Under the pieces are notes generated by a model. It was not told where the DNA came from and ran no database searches. It saw only the letters and a list, made by a program, of their open reading frames with translations. From positions 21,581 through 85,580 of the forward strand of contig NZ_JOJM01000040.1 of NCBI RefSeq assembly GCF_000720325.1: a stretch of 64,000 nucleotides of DNA, written 5' to 3'. How positions within the stretch are numbered: position 1 is the stretch's first letter; the number at the start of each line of letters is the position of its first letter. The DNA comes from Streptomyces sp. NRRL B-1347 (GTDB lineage: Bacteria > Actinomycetota > Actinomycetes > Streptomycetales > Streptomycetaceae). Positions 36,229 to 44,830 of this stretch are shown piece by piece. The translations under genes were made by a program, and so were the position numbers.

Positions 36229-37410
36229 TCACTCCTCGACGAGGAGCTTCTCCCGCAGCTGGGCCAGTGTGCGTGCGAGCAGCCGGGAGACGTGCATCTG
36301 CGAGATGCCGACCTCCTGGGCGATCTGCGACTGCGTCATGTTGCCGAAGAAGCGAAGGAGCAGGATCCGCTTCTCTCGGGGCGGCAGGTCCTCCAGGAGC
36401 GGCTTGAGGGACTCGCGGTACTCGACGCCCTCCAGGGCCTCGTCCTCGGCCCCGAGGGTGTCCGCCACGGCCGGGGACTCGTCGTCCGTGTCCGGGACGT
36501 CCAGGGACAGCGTGGAGTACGCGTTGGCCGACTCCAGGCCCTCCAGGACCTCCTCCTCGGAGATCGACAGCTTCTCGGCCAGCTCGTGCACGGTGGGGGA
36601 GCGGCCGTGCAGCTGGGAGAGCTCGGCGGTCGCCGTCGTCAGGGCGAGCCGCAGCTCCTGCAGCCGCCGCGGGACGCGCACCGCCCAGCCCTTGTCGCGG
36701 AAGTGGCGCTTGATCTCGCCGACCACCGTCGGAGTGGCGTACGTCGAGAACTCCACGCCGCGGTCCGGGTCGAACCGGTCCACGGACTTGATCAGGCCGA
36801 TCGTGGCGACCTGTGTCAGGTCGTCCAGGGGCTCGCCGCGGTTGCGGAAGCGGCGGGCCAGGTGCTCCACGAGCGGCAGGTGCATGCGGACCAGCCTGTT
36901 GCGCAGCTCCGCGTACTCCGGGCTGCCGTCCGCCAGCGCGCGCAGCTCCACGAACATCGCTCGCGCACCGCTGCGGTCCTGTGGATCGTGCCGGCCGTGC
37001 TGCTCGTGCTCGCTCATCGTCCCGCCCGTCACCAGCCGCCGCCCTTCTGGGGTCGCGCCCCCAGTGCTGGACGCCCGGGGGGACCCCCTGCGTGCGGCGC
37101 CTACTTGGTCCTTTCGCCCCCCGCCCGGACCGGACAGCCCGTCGAGCCCGTCCTCGGCGGTCGGCGCTGCCTCATCCGGCATCGCTGTCTTCTCGGCCAC
37201 CGTCAGCGGACCCGACTGCTCCGGGTCCTGCGGGTGCGGCCTTGCCTGCTGCTCGGGGATGCCTCCGGGGGCAGGCCCGGGCTCCATCGGGCCGCCGCGT
37301 CCCGCGGCCGGGCGCGTGGCGCCCCTGCCGCGGCCGGGCAGGCCGTGGGTGCCGTGTTTGCCGGGTGTTCCGCGCTCTTCGTCCCGCACCGGCCCGTCCC
37401 CGTCCTTCAC
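36229..37410 (-). CDS. sigH: SigB/SigF-type sigma factor SigH, long form
   Basis: Stress and development sigma factor of the SigB/SigF/SigG type. The core sigma (about 262 aa) has region 2 (VEHLARRFRNRGEPLDDLTQVATIGLIKSVDRFD), region 3 and region 4 (MTQSQIAQEVGISQMHVSRLLARTL). GTG 37410 overlaps the ushX stop (GTGA) and gives a 393-aa form with a ~130-residue Pro/Gly-rich extension; ATG 37017, after GGGCGGGACG, gives the short 262-aa form. S. coelicolor SigH is known to exist in several sizes (roughly 51/52, 37 and 34 kDa), which these starts explain. Activity is held by the upstream-encoded anti-sigma factor. Confidence 0.92.
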   Translation of the reverse strand: MKDGDGPVRDEERGTPGKHGTHGLPGRGRGATRPAAGRGGPMEPGPAPGGIPEQQARPHPQDPEQSGPLTVAEKTAMPDEAAPTAEDGLDGLSGPGGGRKDQVGAARRGSPRASSTGGATPEGRRLVTGGTMSEHEQHGRHDPQDRSGARAMFVELRALADGSPEYAELRNRLVRMHLPLVEHLARRFRNRGEPLDDLTQVATIGLIKSVDRFDPDRGVEFSTYATPTVVGEIKRHFRDKGWAVRVPRRLQELRLALTTATAELSQLHGRSPTVHELAEKLSISEEEVLEGLESANAYSTLSLDVPDTDDESPAVADTLGAEDEALEGVEYRESLKPLLEDLPPREKRILLLRFFGNMTQSQIAQEVGISQMHVSRLLARTLAQLREKLLVEE

Positions 37411-37820
37411 GCCGGCCCGGGTCCCGCGCCGCGCTTTTTGTAGAGGCTGATCGAAACGGTCTTGTCGTCGCCGACCGAGGAGTCGACCATGCCCGCGAGG
37501 GCCGACAGCACAGTCCAGGCGAAGGTGTCCCGCTCCGGAGCGCGGCCGTCGGTGGTGGGGGCCGACACGGTCACCTCCAACGAGTCGTCGACGAGCCGGA
37601 AGACGCAGCTGAGCACGGAGCCGGGCACGGCCTGCTGGAGCAGGATCGCGCAGGCCTCGTCGACCGCGATGCGGAGGTCCTCGATCTCGTCCAGGGTGAA
37701 GTCCAAGCGCGCCGCGAGGCCGGCCGTGGCCGTACGCAGCACCGACAGGTAGGCACCCGCAGCCGGAAGGCGGACCTCTACGAAGTCCTGATTCCCGGGC
37801 TCGCCTGCGATCTGGGACAC
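37407..37820 (-). CDS. ushX: SigH anti-sigma factor (UshX/PrsH/RshA type)
   Basis: A 137-aa RsbW-like GHKL-fold protein that binds SigH. The N-box region reads AVDEACAILLQQA, in which the Asn of the usual E-x-x-x-N metal/ATP motif is replaced, so kinase activity is doubtful. GTG 37820 is chosen for GGAGG 5 bases upstream. Coupled to sigH by GTGA. The same protein is named UshX, PrsH or RshA in S. coelicolor work. Confidence 0.88.
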   Translation of the reverse strand: MSQIAGEPGNQDFVEVRLPAAGAYLSVLRTATAGLAARLDFTLDEIEDLRIAVDEACAILLQQAVPGSVLSCVFRLVDDSLEVTVSAPTTDGRAPERDTFAWTVLSALAGMVDSSVGDDKTVSISLYKKRGAGPGPA

Positions 37821-38064
37821 CCTCACCTCCAAGGTGGTACAAGCACTTTCGGGGCTCCGGGGCCGCTCTCCGGCGGCCCGGACTGCGTCACTCGGGTAAC
37901 GCACCTCGTCTTTCAGCGGTGACGCTACCGCGCTGCTCAGTTCCGTGTCCCGGGGACCCCGCCCCGTTGCTGTCACTCATAGTAAGCCTACGGGTACGGA
38001 CAGTGGCTAGGGGTTTCGCGGGCCCAATTGGAAAGAACGAGCGTCGGGTTGACGTACCCAGGGC
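37821..38064 (-). promoter_or_regulatory. ushX-sigH promoter region
   Basis: 244 bases upstream of ushX. In S. coelicolor several promoters, including SigH-dependent ones, drive this operon. Here AT-richer bases occur at 37970-38035 (CATAGTAAGCC, TTGGAAAGAA on the plus strand), the likely promoter zone; I cannot assign boxes safely. Confidence 0.45.
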
Positions 38065-38325
38065 TCAGACGATCGAACCGTCGACAAAGCACCAACGCCA
38101 GCTTTCACCCGGCTCGAAGGACCGCATCACGGGGTGACCGGTCTCCTTGGAGTGCGCCGTCGCGTGCTGGAACGGGGAGGAGTCGCAACATCCCACGTGC
38201 CCGCACGTCAGGCACAGCCGCAGTTGCACGGGGTGACTGCCGGCCGCGAGGCACTCCGGGCAGGTTTCGCTCAGCGGCTCGGGCTCGGGGCGGGGCAGCG
38301 CGCTGACGTGCACACACTCGTTCAT
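38065..38325 (-). CDS. UBP-type zinc finger protein
   Basis: An 86-aa single-domain UBP-type zinc finger: Cys/His pairs in CPECLA, LCLTCGHVGCCD and H-x6-H (HATAHSKETGHP), ending FEPGESWRWCFVDG. In eukaryotes this fold binds the ubiquitin C-terminus; bacterial stand-alone members have no known ligand. ATG 38325 starts MNECVHV; no good ribosome-binding site is visible. It neighbours the sigH operon, upstream on the same strand, and is divergent from the antiporter gene. Confidence 0.85.
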   Translation of the reverse strand: MNECVHVSALPRPEPEPLSETCPECLAAGSHPVQLRLCLTCGHVGCCDSSPFQHATAHSKETGHPVMRSFEPGESWRWCFVDGSIV

Positions 38326-38370
38326 GATGGCCAGGTTACGACGGGCGAGCGGACGGCGGAGGGCCTTGCC

Positions 38371-39969
38371 ATGGACGTACTGCCACTGGTGGCGTTGATC
38401 GCGGCGAGCGCCGCCGTAGCCGGTGCGGCGCGCCGCACCCCGGTGCCGGCGCCCCTGCTCCTGGTGGGCGTGGGACTGATCGCCGCCTATCTGCCCGGCG
38501 TGCCGGACTACCACCTAGACCCGCACATCGTGCTGCCGCTGGTCCTGCCGCCGCTGCTGCACACGGCCGCCCTGGAGAGCTCGTATTTGGACCTGCGGGC
38601 CAACGTGCGGCCCGTGGCGCTGCTGTCCGTCGGTTACGTTCTGTTCGCAACGGTCGTCGTCGGCTGGCTCGCGTACCTGCTGATCCCCGATCTTCCGCTG
38701 ACCGCCGCGCTCGTCCTGGGGGCGGTGATCGCGCCGCCGGACGCCGTCGCCGCCACCGCGATCGCGCGGCGCGTGGGGCTGCCCTCGCGCATCACCACGA
38801 TCCTCCAGGGCGAGTCCCTGGTGAACGACGCGACCGCGATCACCGCCTACAAGGTGGCGCTCGCGGCGGCCGTCGGCGAGGGCGCGAGCTGGGCGGGCGG
38901 CATCCAGGAGTTCCTGCTGGCCGCGGTCGGCGGCGTCGGCGTCGGCCTCCTGCTGATGGTGCCGATCCACTGGCTGCGCACCCATCTGAAGGAGGCGCTC
39001 CTGCAGAACACGCTGTCGCTCCTCATCCCCTTCGTGGCGTACGCCGTCGCGGAGCAGGTGCACGCGTCCGGAGTGCTCGCCGTGGTCGTGGTGGCCCTCT
39101 ACTTGGGGCACCGCTCCTGGCAGGTCGACTTCGAGACGCGGCTCCAGGAGGCCGCGGTGTGGCGGGTCGTCGGCTTCCTCCTGGAGTCGGCGGTGTTCGC
39201 GCTCATCGGGCTCCAGCTGCCGATCGTCCTCAGGGGCCTCGGCGAGTACAGCGTGGCGCAGGCCGTCTGGTACGCACTGGGGGTCTTCGTCCTCGTCGTG
39301 GTGGTGCGCTTCGTGTGGTCCTATCCGGCGACGTACCTGCCGCGCCTGGTGTCGCCGCGGATCAGGGACCGCGAGAGCGAGACGGACTGGCGGCGGCCGC
39401 TGGTCGTCAGCTGGGCCGGGATGCGGGGCGTCGTGTCGCTGGCGATCGCGTTCTCCATTCCGCTCGTCATGGACGACGGCGAGCCCTTCCCGGCCCGCAA
39501 CCTGGTGCTCTTCCTGACCTTCACGACCGTCATCGGCACCCTCGTGGTGCAGGGGCTCTCGCTGCCCTGGCTGATCAAGGTGCTGCGCCTTCCCGGGCCC
39601 GACGCGCGGGCGCAGACCCTCGCCGAGGCGCAGGCGCAGAACGCCGCCTCACAGGCCGCGGAGGCCCGCCTCGATGAACTAGCGGCGGACGAGCGCAACC
39701 GCCTCCCAGGGCCCCTTCAGGACCGCCTGCGCACCGTTCTGGAGCGGCGCCGCAACTCCGTGTGGGAGCGGCTCGGCCCGCCCAACCCCGTGACGGGCGA
39801 AACTGCGGACGACACCTACCGCAGGCTCGCGCGCGAGGCCATCGCCGCCGAGCGCGAGGTGTTCGTGCGGCTCAGGGACGAGCGGCGCATCGACGACGAG
39901 CTGCTGCGGACGCTGCTGCGGAAGCTGGACCTGGAGGAGGCGGCGGCCTATCGGGAGGTCGAGGAGTGA
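38371..39969 (+). CDS. Na+/H+ antiporter, CPA1/NhaP family
   Basis: A 532-aa monovalent cation:proton antiporter with about 12 helices. The ion-binding region IAPPDAVAATAIARR (around residues 115-130) has the Asp pair of the family, and GESLVNDATAI the second conserved acid. A C-terminal ~110-residue soluble helical tail (about 415-532) may be regulatory. ATG 38371 follows GGCGGAGGG. The last 22 bases overlap the convergent PLP-enzyme gene. Confidence 0.92.
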   Translation: MDVLPLVALIAASAAVAGAARRTPVPAPLLLVGVGLIAAYLPGVPDYHLDPHIVLPLVLPPLLHTAALESSYLDLRANVRPVALLSVGYVLFATVVVGWLAYLLIPDLPLTAALVLGAVIAPPDAVAATAIARRVGLPSRITTILQGESLVNDATAITAYKVALAAAVGEGASWAGGIQEFLLAAVGGVGVGLLLMVPIHWLRTHLKEALLQNTLSLLIPFVAYAVAEQVHASGVLAVVVVALYLGHRSWQVDFETRLQEAAVWRVVGFLLESAVFALIGLQLPIVLRGLGEYSVAQAVWYALGVFVLVVVVRFVWSYPATYLPRLVSPRIRDRESETDWRRPLVVSWAGMRGVVSLAIAFSIPLVMDDGEPFPARNLVLFLTFTTVIGTLVVQGLSLPWLIKVLRLPGPDARAQTLAEAQAQNAASQAAEARLDELAADERNRLPGPLQDRLRTVLERRRNSVWERLGPPNPVTGETADDTYRRLAREAIAAEREVFVRLRDERRIDDELLRTLLRKLDLEEAAAYREVEE

Positions 39970-40883
39970 GCCGGGCCCGACGCGGGCGGCGTGCCGGTGA
40001 CGACGGCCGTGACCGTGGTCCCGGGGGCGAAGGCGCCCTCTTCGGAGAGGGCCGTCAGCGCGTACAGGAGCTTGGCCACGTAGACGCGCTCCACGGGGAG
40101 GCCGTGCCGGTCCTCGAAGTCGTCGGCGAAGGCGGTGAGGGCGTCGGTGACGCGCGCGTAGCCGCCGCAGTGGAAGCGGTCGTCGAGGCTCCAGTTGGGT
40201 GTGGGGGAGCCGAGGGCGGCGTCCTGGAGCCGCCGTATCTCCTCGCCCAGGAAGCCGCCCTTGAGGACGGGTATGCCGAGGGCGCGCTGGCCGGGGGCGA
40301 GGCCCGCCGCCAGGCCCGCGAGGGTGCCGCCGGTGCCGCAGGCCACGGCCGCGACGTCCGTGTGCCCGCGCAGCTCCGCGCCCAGGGCCGCGCAGCCGTG
40401 CACGGCGAGGGAATTGCTGCCGCCCTCGGGGATGACGTACGCCTCCTGGGTGGCGCTCTCGCGCTGGAGGGCGGCCAGGACGGCGGGTTCGTGCTTGCGG
40501 CGGTACGTCGACCTGTCGACGAAGTGCAGCCGCATGCCGTCGGCCGCGCACTGGGCCAGTGACGGATTGAGGGGCCCGCCGGCCAGCTCGTCGCCGCGGA
40601 CGACGCCGACGGTGGCGAAGCCGAGCAGACGGCCCGCGGCGGCCGTGGCCCGCAGGTGGTTGGAGTAGGCGCCGCCGAACGTCAGCAGGGTGTCGTGGCC
40701 CGCCGTCCGCGCCCGCTCCAGGTTCAGGACGAGCTTGCGGTACTTGTTGCCCGGCAGGGCCGGGTGGATGCGGTCGTCGCGCTTGAGCAGGAGGCGGACG
40801 TCCCGGGCGGCGAAGCGGGGGTCGGTGACCGGCTGGAGGGGGGTGGGCAGCCGGGGCGAGAGGGTGGGCGGGGTGGACGACAC
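39948..40883 (-). CDS. PLP-dependent ACC deaminase/D-cysteine desulfhydrase family
   Basis: A 311-aa fold-type II PLP enzyme. The lysine for the Schiff base is in LPGNKYRKL (about 44-52), with GGAYSNH substrate loop and the GTGGT phosphate loop. Members act as 1-aminocyclopropane-1-carboxylate deaminases, D-cysteine desulfhydrases or, more often, of unknown specificity; sequence alone does not decide. GTG start. Convergent overlap with the antiporter gene. Confidence 0.85.
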   Translation of the reverse strand: MSSTPPTLSPRLPTPLQPVTDPRFAARDVRLLLKRDDRIHPALPGNKYRKLVLNLERARTAGHDTLLTFGGAYSNHLRATAAAGRLLGFATVGVVRGDELAGGPLNPSLAQCAADGMRLHFVDRSTYRRKHEPAVLAALQRESATQEAYVIPEGGSNSLAVHGCAALGAELRGHTDVAAVACGTGGTLAGLAAGLAPGQRALGIPVLKGGFLGEEIRRLQDAALGSPTPNWSLDDRFHCGGYARVTDALTAFADDFEDRHGLPVERVYVAKLLYALTALSEEGAFAPGTTVTAVVTGTPPASGPAHSSTSR

Positions 40884-40933
40884 CCCGCCATTGTCCCTCT
40901 GCCTCTCTGCGGGGTTACCTCAGCTCTGCGGGG

Positions 40934-41524
40934 TTACTTCAGCCGGTCGTGGATGCGGGCCCGCATCGCGTCCATCGTGAAGCCCTTGGGGTCTATCTTT
41001 CCGGGCTGCCACTCCAGGTGGCCGATGACCGAGCGGGCCGTCCACTCGTGGTGGCGGCAGATCGCCGCGGAGACCTTCTCGATGGCGTCCAGCTGGGCTT
41101 CCGTCCAGGGGTCCTCGCCGTCGCCGAGGTTCTCGCACTCGAAGCCGTAGAAGTGGCGGTTGCCGTCCGTGTTGGCCTCGTTGTCCGGCGGCAGGGCCTT
41201 CTCGGCGATGACGGCGCGCAGCACGTCGTCGTCGCCGAGGCCCGCGTGGTTGGAGCGGCCGTAGCCGACGAGGTGGACGCGGCCGTCCTTGGTGATGACG
41301 CCGTGGCACAGGGGGCCCGGCAGGCCCTCGTAGCCCTCGCGGCAGATCCGCACGGTCTTCTCGGCGCCGGACGTCACCGTGTGGTGGATCATCACGCCGT
41401 GCACCGGGCCCCAGGGGCCCTTGTGGTTGCGGTTGTGGGTGCGCCAGTCGCCGACCTCGACGACCGTCACGCCTTCGTCGCGCAGCGCGTCCAGGAACCT
41501 GTTCGCGGACATGGGTGTAGCCAT
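40934..41524 (-). CDS. N-acetylmuramoyl-L-alanine amidase (amidase_2/PGRP)
   Basis: A 196-aa zinc amidase that cleaves the bond between muramic acid and the stem peptide. Zn ligands fit His in MIHHTVTSG and in SVIGHLEWQPGKIDPKGF, with SNHAG between. There is no signal peptide, lipobox or cell-wall binding domain, which is more like a phage endolysin or a cytoplasmic recycling enzyme. The start has GAAGGAGG upstream. A signal in the preceding gene order (small helical protein, MprF-like) suggests an envelope context. Confidence 0.88.
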   Translation of the reverse strand: MATPMSANRFLDALRDEGVTVVEVGDWRTHNRNHKGPWGPVHGVMIHHTVTSGAEKTVRICREGYEGLPGPLCHGVITKDGRVHLVGYGRSNHAGLGDDDVLRAVIAEKALPPDNEANTDGNRHFYGFECENLGDGEDPWTEAQLDAIEKVSAAICRHHEWTARSVIGHLEWQPGKIDPKGFTMDAMRARIHDRLK

Positions 41525-41598
41525 GACCGCCTCCTTCGGGGAACGCGACGGCCGCCCGTCGCGGTCCGCCTCGTACGCAGCTTGTACCGAACAGCAGA

Positions 41599-41632
41599 GG
41601 CCCGAACTAGCCGTTCGAGGGCTGTTCGGGCC
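41599..41632 (-). terminator. Hairpin after the small helical protein gene
   Basis: A 9-bp inverted repeat (GGCCCGAAC at 41599-41607, GTTCGGGCC at 41624-41632) lies between the small helical gene and the amidase gene on the minus strand. Likely terminator for the former. Confidence 0.6.
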
Positions 41633-41686
41633 ACTGTGCGAGCTGATTCGGTCAGCTCCGGAGGCGCCGCGCGATGCGGACGGCGA

Positions 41687-41920
41687 TCAGCCGCGCAGGA
41701 AGCCGTCCCCGTGCGTCGCGATGTGGGCCTCCAGGGCCGAGAGGGCCTGCTGGGTGGCGTCGGGGGTGCCGTCGCCGCGACGCTCCGCGTAGTACGCCGC
41801 GCCGAGCTGCTTCAGGAGATCGTTTCCGGCGCGCTGGGCCTGGACCTCGTCGATCTTCTGCTTGCCTTGGTTGAGCCCCTGCTGCACCTGTTCTCTTGCG
41901 CGGTCCAGGAAGCCTGCCAT
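41687..41920 (-). CDS. Small helical hydrophilic protein
   Basis: A 77-aa protein predicted largely helical: MAGFLDRAREQVQQGLNQGKQKIDEVQAQRAGNDLLKQLGAAYYAERR. ATG 41920 has CAGGAGAAAG upstream, in contrast to the longer frame starting at 41968. The amphipathic Gln/Lys repeats and AAYYAERRG motif recur in small Streptomyces proteins of unknown role. No transmembrane segment. Confidence 0.75.
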   Translation of the reverse strand: MAGFLDRAREQVQQGLNQGKQKIDEVQAQRAGNDLLKQLGAAYYAERRGDGTPDATQQALSALEAHIATHGDGFLRG

Positions 41921-42004
41921 GTGCTTTCTCCTGACGGTTGGTGCGCTCGCTGCGTACGTGTGGTGCAACGAGCGCGCGGATCTTGCAGTTCCCCTCCCAC
42001 CGTC

Positions 42005-44602
42005 CTATGCGGCCAGCTTGCGCATCAGACGGACTCCTTGGGCTGCCGACATGTGCGGCAGATAGGCCTTGCCGATCGCGCGCGTGATGCTCGGCAGCGC
42101 CGCGGGATCGGGGTAGCACATGTACATCGGGTGGTACTCGGGCTGGAACTTGGCCTTGAAGTGGAGCAGCGAGCGGAAGCCGTATACGGGCTCCAGGGTG
42201 CGGCCCGCGTAATCGAGGAGGCGCTGCAGCGCGGCGGTCGGCTCCGCGGTGTCGGCGCGGGCGAGCGGAGCGCCCGACAGGCTCAGGAACTGGGCGCCTT
42301 CCTCCTTGAAGCCGAGTGCGGCGGACGCGATCAGGAACTCCATCACTCCCCGGAACCCGTCCGACCGCCTGCGCATGAAGTCAAGCGTCCATCCCACGGG
42401 TTGGCTGGAATTGTGTGCCCCATTCGCTCCATGGACGGGCATCCAGCTCGTCACGCCGTGCACCGTGCGGTCCTCGTCGACTGCCAGGAGACAGCGCACG
42501 TGCGGATCGTCGAGCTCGGCGATGCCTCCGAGCGTGAAGCCCATCTCGGGCAGCCCCTTGTCGGCGACCCACTCCTCGGAGATCGAGCGGATCTGGTCCG
42601 TGAGGTCCAGGGGGGCTTCGGGGAAGACGTGCCACTCGGCGGTGATGCCATGCTTCTTGGCCTTGTTCAGGGCGGTGCGCACGTCCTGCCACTTCTTCCC
42701 GGTGAACGCGAGGTCCGGCAGCGGCACGACGGTGTCCTCCGCGACCTGCACCGCGCTCCAGCCGAACGCGTCCGTGCGGGCCTTGGTGGCGGCCGTGACG
42801 CTGTAGAAGCACGGGGTCAGGCCGCGCTCGTCGCAGAAGGCGGCGAACCCCTCGACCGCGTCCCCGCGCGCGGAGGGCACGCCGAACGGGTCGCCCGTGG
42901 TGAGCGCGACCGTGGACCGCACCCGGTAGGCGACCGCCGCCCGGCCGTCGGCGGTGAACCAGTAGTCGTTGCCGCCCCACATCGCCAGGTACGACAGCGT
43001 GCCGCCGCCGTGCGCGGTGAGCAGGGCACGCGCGCGTGCCGCCGCGCCCGCGTCGGTGCCCACCGAAGGCCGCCGGAACGCTACGAAGAGGGCGATCAGG
43101 GCGACCACCCAGAAGACCACGCCGCAGTACTCGTACAGGGACAGCGCCGTGCCGCCGACCGGCACCGGGGAGCGGCCCCTGAAGAACAGCGGTTCGTAGC
43201 TGGGCGGCAGGAACTGCGCGGGCAGCCCCGCGACGAGCCGCCCGAAGGAGGCGTCCGGGGCGAACTGGTCGCGCACCGCGTAGCCGACGCCCACGTAGGC
43301 GGCGCAGCACAGCAGCAGCGTCCCGCCGATGACCCCGGTCAGCGTCGTCACCGCGGCGCGGCCGAGGCGCTGGTCGAAGAGCCGGCGGGCCAGGAAGAGC
43401 AGGAGCAGCACGAACAGGGGGAGCAGCGCCTGCTCGACGACCGCCTGGAGCATCGCCGCCTTCCGGTCGGCGGCGTCGCTGCCTTCGAGGACGTAGCGGC
43501 CGGGGTGCGCGGCGATGTCCCTCAGGAGGTACGCCATGAGGCCGAGCCACACCAGGTGCGCGGCCACCGTGATCCGCCAGGCGGGCCGCAGCCCGCGCCG
43601 CAGCCCCTCGGCGAGGACGAGCAGGAGCAGGGGGATGGCGACGCCCATGAGCATCGCGGGGGAGCCGTAGAAGTGGTCCTGGGCGCGCACGCGGTCGCAG
43701 TCGGGCCCGGGGGCGGCGCAGGCGTCGGCGATCTCCTGGGGGCCGGGGCCGCCGGAGACGTACAGGTCGAGCACGTCGAAGGGGCCGAGCGCGTCCTTGT
43801 AGAGGGTGGCGATCAGCGGGCCGAGGGCCGAGGCCGCGACGACGAGGGCCACCAGGACGCGGCCCTCGGTGTGCGAGGCGTGCGGCACGCGCAGCCGGTG
43901 CGAGTCCCGGTGCGCGAGCGCGCCCACGGCGAGGCCCACGACGGTGCCCGCGAACCGCAGCACGTCCTGGAGGTGCCCCACGTAGAGGGCGAGCATCAAG
44001 GGGAACACGATCAGCGCGAGCTGGAGCCTGCGCCGCCACAGGGCGCTGAGCCGGAAGCTCAGGAAGGCGCCCACCGTGCAGGCCGCGATGCCCGGCGTCG
44101 CGGTGAGGTCCTGGGAGAGCGCGGCCAGCCAGTCGTCGCCCGCGAGCTCGCCGACCTTGACCACGCCGGTGCCGAGCAGCGAGCCGAGCACCTGGCCGAC
44201 GACGAGGAGGACGGCGGTGCGCACCGAGCCCAGGCGGACCTCGGCGGCGGGGCCGAGCAGCAGCAACAGGAGCGTGGACCCCACGTAGTTGCCGATCCCC
44301 GAGCACCACAGGATCGAGGTGAGCGGAGTCCACCAGCGGCCGTCGGCGAGCGCGGGCACGCCCACACCGACGTCGGCGAGCAGCTCGTCGTCCGGCCCTC
44401 CGCCGAGGCTGCCGGTGAGCAGCCCGACGGCCCACAGCGCCACGACGAGGAACACCGTCACGGGCGCGTGGCTCACCGGCGCGAAGGCGCGCCGGGCGGC
44501 GCGCAACCAGCGCAGGGGCCCCCGCTCGCCCGGCGGTGCGAGCGGCGGCCGTGGCGACGGCTCCGTGGCGGCGGCGCCCGCCGGGCCCTCGGGGGTGCTC
44601 AT
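42005..44602 (-). CDS. MprF-like protein: rhomboid-like membrane part plus DUF2156
   Basis: An 865-aa protein. Residues ~45-225 form a rhomboid-like helix bundle, ~250-510 add more membrane helices, and ~530-865 is a DUF2156 domain, the aminoacyl-phosphatidylglycerol synthase fold of MprF (GGNDYWFTADGRAAVAYRV, FTGKKWQDVRTALNKA). The expected rhomboid GxSG site reads GIAACTVGA and the TM6 His is missing, so protease activity is unlikely. The predicted role is transfer of an amino acid from tRNA to a lipid at the membrane, lowering surface charge. ATG 44602. Its promoter region is divergent from the encapsulin gene. Confidence 0.82.
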   Translation of the reverse strand: MSTPEGPAGAAATEPSPRPPLAPPGERGPLRWLRAARRAFAPVSHAPVTVFLVVALWAVGLLTGSLGGGPDDELLADVGVGVPALADGRWWTPLTSILWCSGIGNYVGSTLLLLLLGPAAEVRLGSVRTAVLLVVGQVLGSLLGTGVVKVGELAGDDWLAALSQDLTATPGIAACTVGAFLSFRLSALWRRRLQLALIVFPLMLALYVGHLQDVLRFAGTVVGLAVGALAHRDSHRLRVPHASHTEGRVLVALVVAASALGPLIATLYKDALGPFDVLDLYVSGGPGPQEIADACAAPGPDCDRVRAQDHFYGSPAMLMGVAIPLLLLVLAEGLRRGLRPAWRITVAAHLVWLGLMAYLLRDIAAHPGRYVLEGSDAADRKAAMLQAVVEQALLPLFVLLLLFLARRLFDQRLGRAAVTTLTGVIGGTLLLCCAAYVGVGYAVRDQFAPDASFGRLVAGLPAQFLPPSYEPLFFRGRSPVPVGGTALSLYEYCGVVFWVVALIALFVAFRRPSVGTDAGAAARARALLTAHGGGTLSYLAMWGGNDYWFTADGRAAVAYRVRSTVALTTGDPFGVPSARGDAVEGFAAFCDERGLTPCFYSVTAATKARTDAFGWSAVQVAEDTVVPLPDLAFTGKKWQDVRTALNKAKKHGITAEWHVFPEAPLDLTDQIRSISEEWVADKGLPEMGFTLGGIAELDDPHVRCLLAVDEDRTVHGVTSWMPVHGANGAHNSSQPVGWTLDFMRRRSDGFRGVMEFLIASAALGFKEEGAQFLSLSGAPLARADTAEPTAALQRLLDYAGRTLEPVYGFRSLLHFKAKFQPEYHPMYMCYPDPAALPSITRAIGKAYLPHMSAAQGVRLMRKLAA

Positions 44603-44830
44603 CCACCGAGCGCATCAGGCGGCCGCTGCGGGCACATCCGGGGTGGGCCGAAAGAGTGACGCGCGCCCCGCCCTCGACCTTGGACGAACGTACGAAGGAT
44701 CGCGCCTGGTAAACGGCAGCGTGCCCCGTCCGCCCCGATCCATTCCCGCTCATTTGTGTAATGGCGTCCGCACTCACCGTGCTGAAAGGCTGACGAACGC
44801 AGCCAGTACATGATCGGGAGGGCATTGTCC
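44603..44830. promoter_or_regulatory. Divergent region between MprF-like and encapsulin genes
   Basis: 228 bases. On the plus strand a TGTAAT at 44756-44761 is a possible -10 box for the encapsulin gene, and GGGAGGG at 44817-44823 is its ribosome-binding site. No operator palindrome stands out. Confidence 0.45.

Noticed and set aside
40949-44659. A 1236-codon open frame on the plus strand antisense to the MprF-like and neighbouring genes
   Set aside because: The composition is that of a reversed GC-rich coding strand (Arg/Gly/Ala/His-rich, no domain), and it crosses at least three well-supported minus-strand genes.
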